IMG/VR virus record: IMGVR_UViG_3300028607_002748
Coordinates: 1 to 30,429 of that record
Reading direction: 5' to 3' (one strand)
From: a virus
Length of the DNA stretch: 30,429 nucleotides
Translations under genes and position numbers: made by a program
The notes under the pieces: generated by a model
Seen by the model: only the letters and a program-made list of their open reading frames with translations
The model's database searches: none
What the model was told of the DNA's origin: nothing
Shown: positions 28,493 to 30,429 of the stretch, piece by piece
Layout of the letters: every line of letters begins with the position of its first letter
How positions within the stretch are numbered: position 1 is the stretch's first letter

Positions 28493-29608
28493 TCACACCG
28501 CCACTGGAACCTTGATCCACGGAAGAGGGCTGTAGCCGCACACCTGCACACCTTCCCATTTGAAGTCGTCCAGTTCGGCCCATTCATGCGGGAAGATGAC
28601 AACCGGGTCGGACTCTTTGGGCGGCTCGCGATGCATCAGTTCCTCAACGCCTTCCATGTGGTTGTCGTAGAGATGAACGTCAAAGCCAAAATGCACGAAT
28701 GCGCCAGCCATGTGGCCGGTGATCTTCGCGAGGAAGTGGGTGAGAATGCCGTAACCGGCAATATTGAACGGCATACCAACAAAGGTATCGACGCTGCGCT
28801 GCACCAGGCATGAGTTCAGGATGCGTTTCGGGATGCCCAGCTCGTCCAGCAGGTTCTCCGTAATGCCGCCATCTCTTTCCAGAAGACACAGCATCTGGGT
28901 GTAAATGGACTCGTGGCCGTGGCGGTTGTGCTGAATGCCAATGTCGGTGGCCATCGTCAGTCGGGTCTCAAAGTCCAGCTCGCGACTCCACAGTGAAAAC
29001 ACGAAATGGCATGGCGGCAGCTTCATATCTTCCAGTTCGCCAACATTCCAGGCATTCAGCAGGATGCGACGATCTGTCGGGTTGGTGCGAAGCGTGTGAA
29101 CGATACGCTGTAGCTGGTCGATTTCACGGGACAACACAACGCGATCTTCACTTACGCCCAGATACCCCTCGACCTTGTACCCGCGCTCACGGAACGTGTC
29201 GATTTTGCTCAAATACTCGCTATGGCTCACGATGCGGGTGTCTTCCCACCGACGCCATTGCTTGCCATAGACCGGGCCTAAATCGCCATTTTCATCAGCC
29301 CAGGCATCCCAGATTTTGACGCCATTGTCTTTCAGGAACTGGATGTTGCCCACTCCTTTGAGATACCACTCCAGCTCAACCAGTAACGGCTTCAGATTGA
29401 CGGCTTTTCCGGAGATAAGTGGAACAGAGCCGCCCGTCAGCATGTAGTAGGAAGGGACATATGAAACGCTTTTTGTGCCGGTTCCGGTGCGATCACCCGC
29501 GTGAACACCAGTGTTGAGCACCGTTTCAACCACTTTGGCATACGAACCACTGGCAAACTGACCGTTCGTAAAGTCTCGATTCAGTAGGATAGACAAAATC
29601 AACCTCAC
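28493..29608 (-). CDS. thyA: Thymidylate synthase, enlarged phage type
   Basis: 371 codons from the GTG at 29608. ThyA features: DRTGTGT with Arg40, GPVYGKQWRRW at 111-121, catalytic Cys200 in LPPCHF, and QRSVDTFVGMPFNIAGYG from 270. It converts dUMP to dTMP with methylene-tetrahydrofolate. Compared with the 264-residue E. coli enzyme, there are about 34 extra residues between GPVYGKQW and the Cys, and about 51 between the Cys and QRSxD. No ATG exists before residue 56; a TTG at 29596, behind GAGG, is another possible start. A family-B palindrome lies just upstream. First gene of a four-gene overlapping run. Confidence 0.9.
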   Translation of the reverse strand: MRLILSILLNRDFTNGQFASGSYAKVVETVLNTGVHAGDRTGTGTKSVSYVPSYYMLTGGSVPLISGKAVNLKPLLVELEWYLKGVGNIQFLKDNGVKIWDAWADENGDLGPVYGKQWRRWEDTRIVSHSEYLSKIDTFRERGYKVEGYLGVSEDRVVLSREIDQLQRIVHTLRTNPTDRRILLNAWNVGELEDMKLPPCHFVFSLWSRELDFETRLTMATDIGIQHNRHGHESIYTQMLCLLERDGGITENLLDELGIPKRILNSCLVQRSVDTFVGMPFNIAGYGILTHFLAKITGHMAGAFVHFGFDVHLYDNHMEGVEELMHREPPKESDPVVIFPHEWAELDDFKWEGVQVCGYSPLPWIKVPVAV

Positions 29609-29613
29609 ACAAG

Positions 29614-29633
29614 ATAAGTAAGTACATACATAT
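29614..29633 (-). promoter_or_regulatory. Weak family-B operator upstream of thyA
   Basis: ATAAGTAA-GTAC-ATACATAT, an imperfect palindrome sharing the GTAA-GTAC core. It lies immediately before the first possible start codon. Confidence 0.5.
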
Positions 29634-29683
29634 TATTTTATACAAGTTTATCTATCAGAAGTGTGTAAGGCTAGGAGGGGAGT

Positions 29684-29716
29684 AAAAAAAATGGTGGCTC
29701 TTAGGCCACCATTGCA
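29684..29716 (-). terminator. Rho-independent terminator of the MazG-like gene
   Basis: AATGGTGGC/GCCACCATT stem; leftward followed by eight T residues. It separates the 29786 gene from the thyA operon. Confidence 0.9.
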
Positions 29717-29785
29717 ATGAGCAATTAAGAACTTGGACAATAAAACACGCCAAGGCAATATATAATGATAAGTAGATGATTACAA

Positions 29786-30429
29786 TTATTTTTTTACCAT
29801 CTCGTAAAGAGATGAGGATTTCGCCTTCTCAACAAAGCGAGTCAGATCCACATCGCTGTAGGTTGGGGATTTGAGGATCTTGCCATCAGAAATTCTGAAT
29901 CCAATCATCATGTCAGTCCCTTCAGCATGGCGGAAGCCCAGGTCTTCCTTGTCGTATTTGCAATTCTCTACCGCCACACGACGCTCTTCGGCGTCAGCCG
30001 GCCACAGCTTGGTCATGTTGGAACGGTGGATTTCTGCCACCAGCTCAACAATATCGATACCGAGAAAATCAGCCAGGCGGTAGGTCATCATGCAGGCAAC
30101 GTAGATTTTGTTCATCACGCGGCGCAGCTCCTGCACCAATTCGGAATCGCTTATCGGCTTCGCTTCGAGTTTGTCAGCCAGCGCATTCAGCATTAATGCA
30201 GCTTCTTTTGCTTCTTCAAACGGGATGGCCATATCGTCAAAGACCGAGTTGCCCGGAACCATGATGGTGTGGATGAAGCGATCAACACTCTGCTCTTGGG
30301 TGTAGTAACTCATGCCCGTAGAGATGCCGCCTTTGATGGCCACCATTGTGCCGACGCCCACGTAAAGGAAGTCAGCCATTGCATCCAGCAGCGCCGTCAT
30401 ATCCCCATTTTTGGCTGCCGGGATGCCCT
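29786..30429 (-). CDS. MazG/PRA-PH-like nucleotide pyrophosphohydrolase (5' end outside window)
   Basis: At least 204 residues from an internal ATG at 30400; the frame stays open to the window end (GIPAAKNGD before the Met), so the true start lies beyond. The family pattern of phage phosphoribosyl-ATP pyrophosphohydrolase-like proteins is clear: LLDAMADFLYVGVGT, then LADFLGIDIVELVAEIHRSNMTKLWP and DGKILKSPTYSDVDL. The all-alpha NTP pyrophosphatase fold binds metal through acidic residues and removes unwanted nucleotides. It has its own terminator and lies upstream of thyA in the same direction. Confidence 0.8.
   Translation of the reverse strand, partial: GIPAAKNGDMTALLDAMADFLYVGVGTMVAIKGGISTGMSYYTQEQSVDRFIHTIMVPGNSVFDDMAIPFEEAKEAALMLNALADKLEAKPISDSELVQELRRVMNKIYVACMMTYRLADFLGIDIVELVAEIHRSNMTKLWPADAEERRVAVENCKYDKEDLGFRHAEGTDMMIGFRISDGKILKSPTYSDVDLTRFVEKAKSSSLYEMVKK

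Overview
The window looks like part of a large extrachromosomal replicon of an enterobacterium, most likely a phage-plasmid of the SSU5/pHCM2/pMT1 type. That attribution is an inference from the phage-style nucleotide-metabolism block (thymidylate synthase, dihydrofolate reductase, a P-loop kinase, a DEDD exonuclease, a MazG/PRA-PH-like protein), the phage Dam methylase, the Rha-type antirepressor, the UvsW-like helicase and the enterobacterial ribosome-binding sites and sigma-70 promoters. No structural, replication-initiator, integrase, rRNA or tRNA gene is visible, and no repressor gene could be recognised.

Layout. (1) 1-4.7 kb: a ParB-like gene cut off by a 133-bp direct repeat, then rightward genes for an SF2 helicase, a small helical protein, a lipoprotein and a protein with two Sm/Hfq-like segments, then the second repeat copy and two AT-rich genes with near-identical terminators. 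(2) 4.7-19.4 kb: an accessory region of mostly leftward small genes (a zinc-ribbon protein, two DUF5983 paralogues, a GIY-YIG nuclease, an LprI-like periplasmic protein, a DUF4942 adenine methyltransferase operon, lipoproteins and a Rha antirepressor), separated by gene-poor spacers full of degenerate repeats. Many of these genes share one promoter-operator module: the 13-bp palindrome AAACAA-N-TTGTTT just downstream of a GATAAT-type -10, sometimes paired with a second copy exactly 51 bp upstream. Twelve perfect copies occur, all between 5.7 and 19.4 kb. One small gene instead carries a near-consensus LexA (SOS) box. (3) 19.4-20.4 kb: two overlapping membrane/coiled-coil ORFs and the 3' remnant of a broken gene. 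(4) 20.5-23.7 kb: an AT-rich cargo gene for an 822-residue TIR-NTPase-TPR protein, probably an anti-phage effector, next to a 600-bp structured non-coding stretch. (5) 23.7-30.4 kb: leftward phage-type genes for DNA modification and nucleotide metabolism.

A second palindrome family (core GGTAA-N4-TTACC) marks promoters and gene edges outside, and at the margins of, the AAACAA-N-TTGTTT zone. The picture is a core replicon with one operator system, an accessory island of about 14 kb under another repressor, and a defence cargo at the junction. The thyA-folA-kinase block would supply deoxynucleotides for replication. The two adenine methylases, nuclease, exonuclease and TIR protein suggest conflict with host or rival phages.
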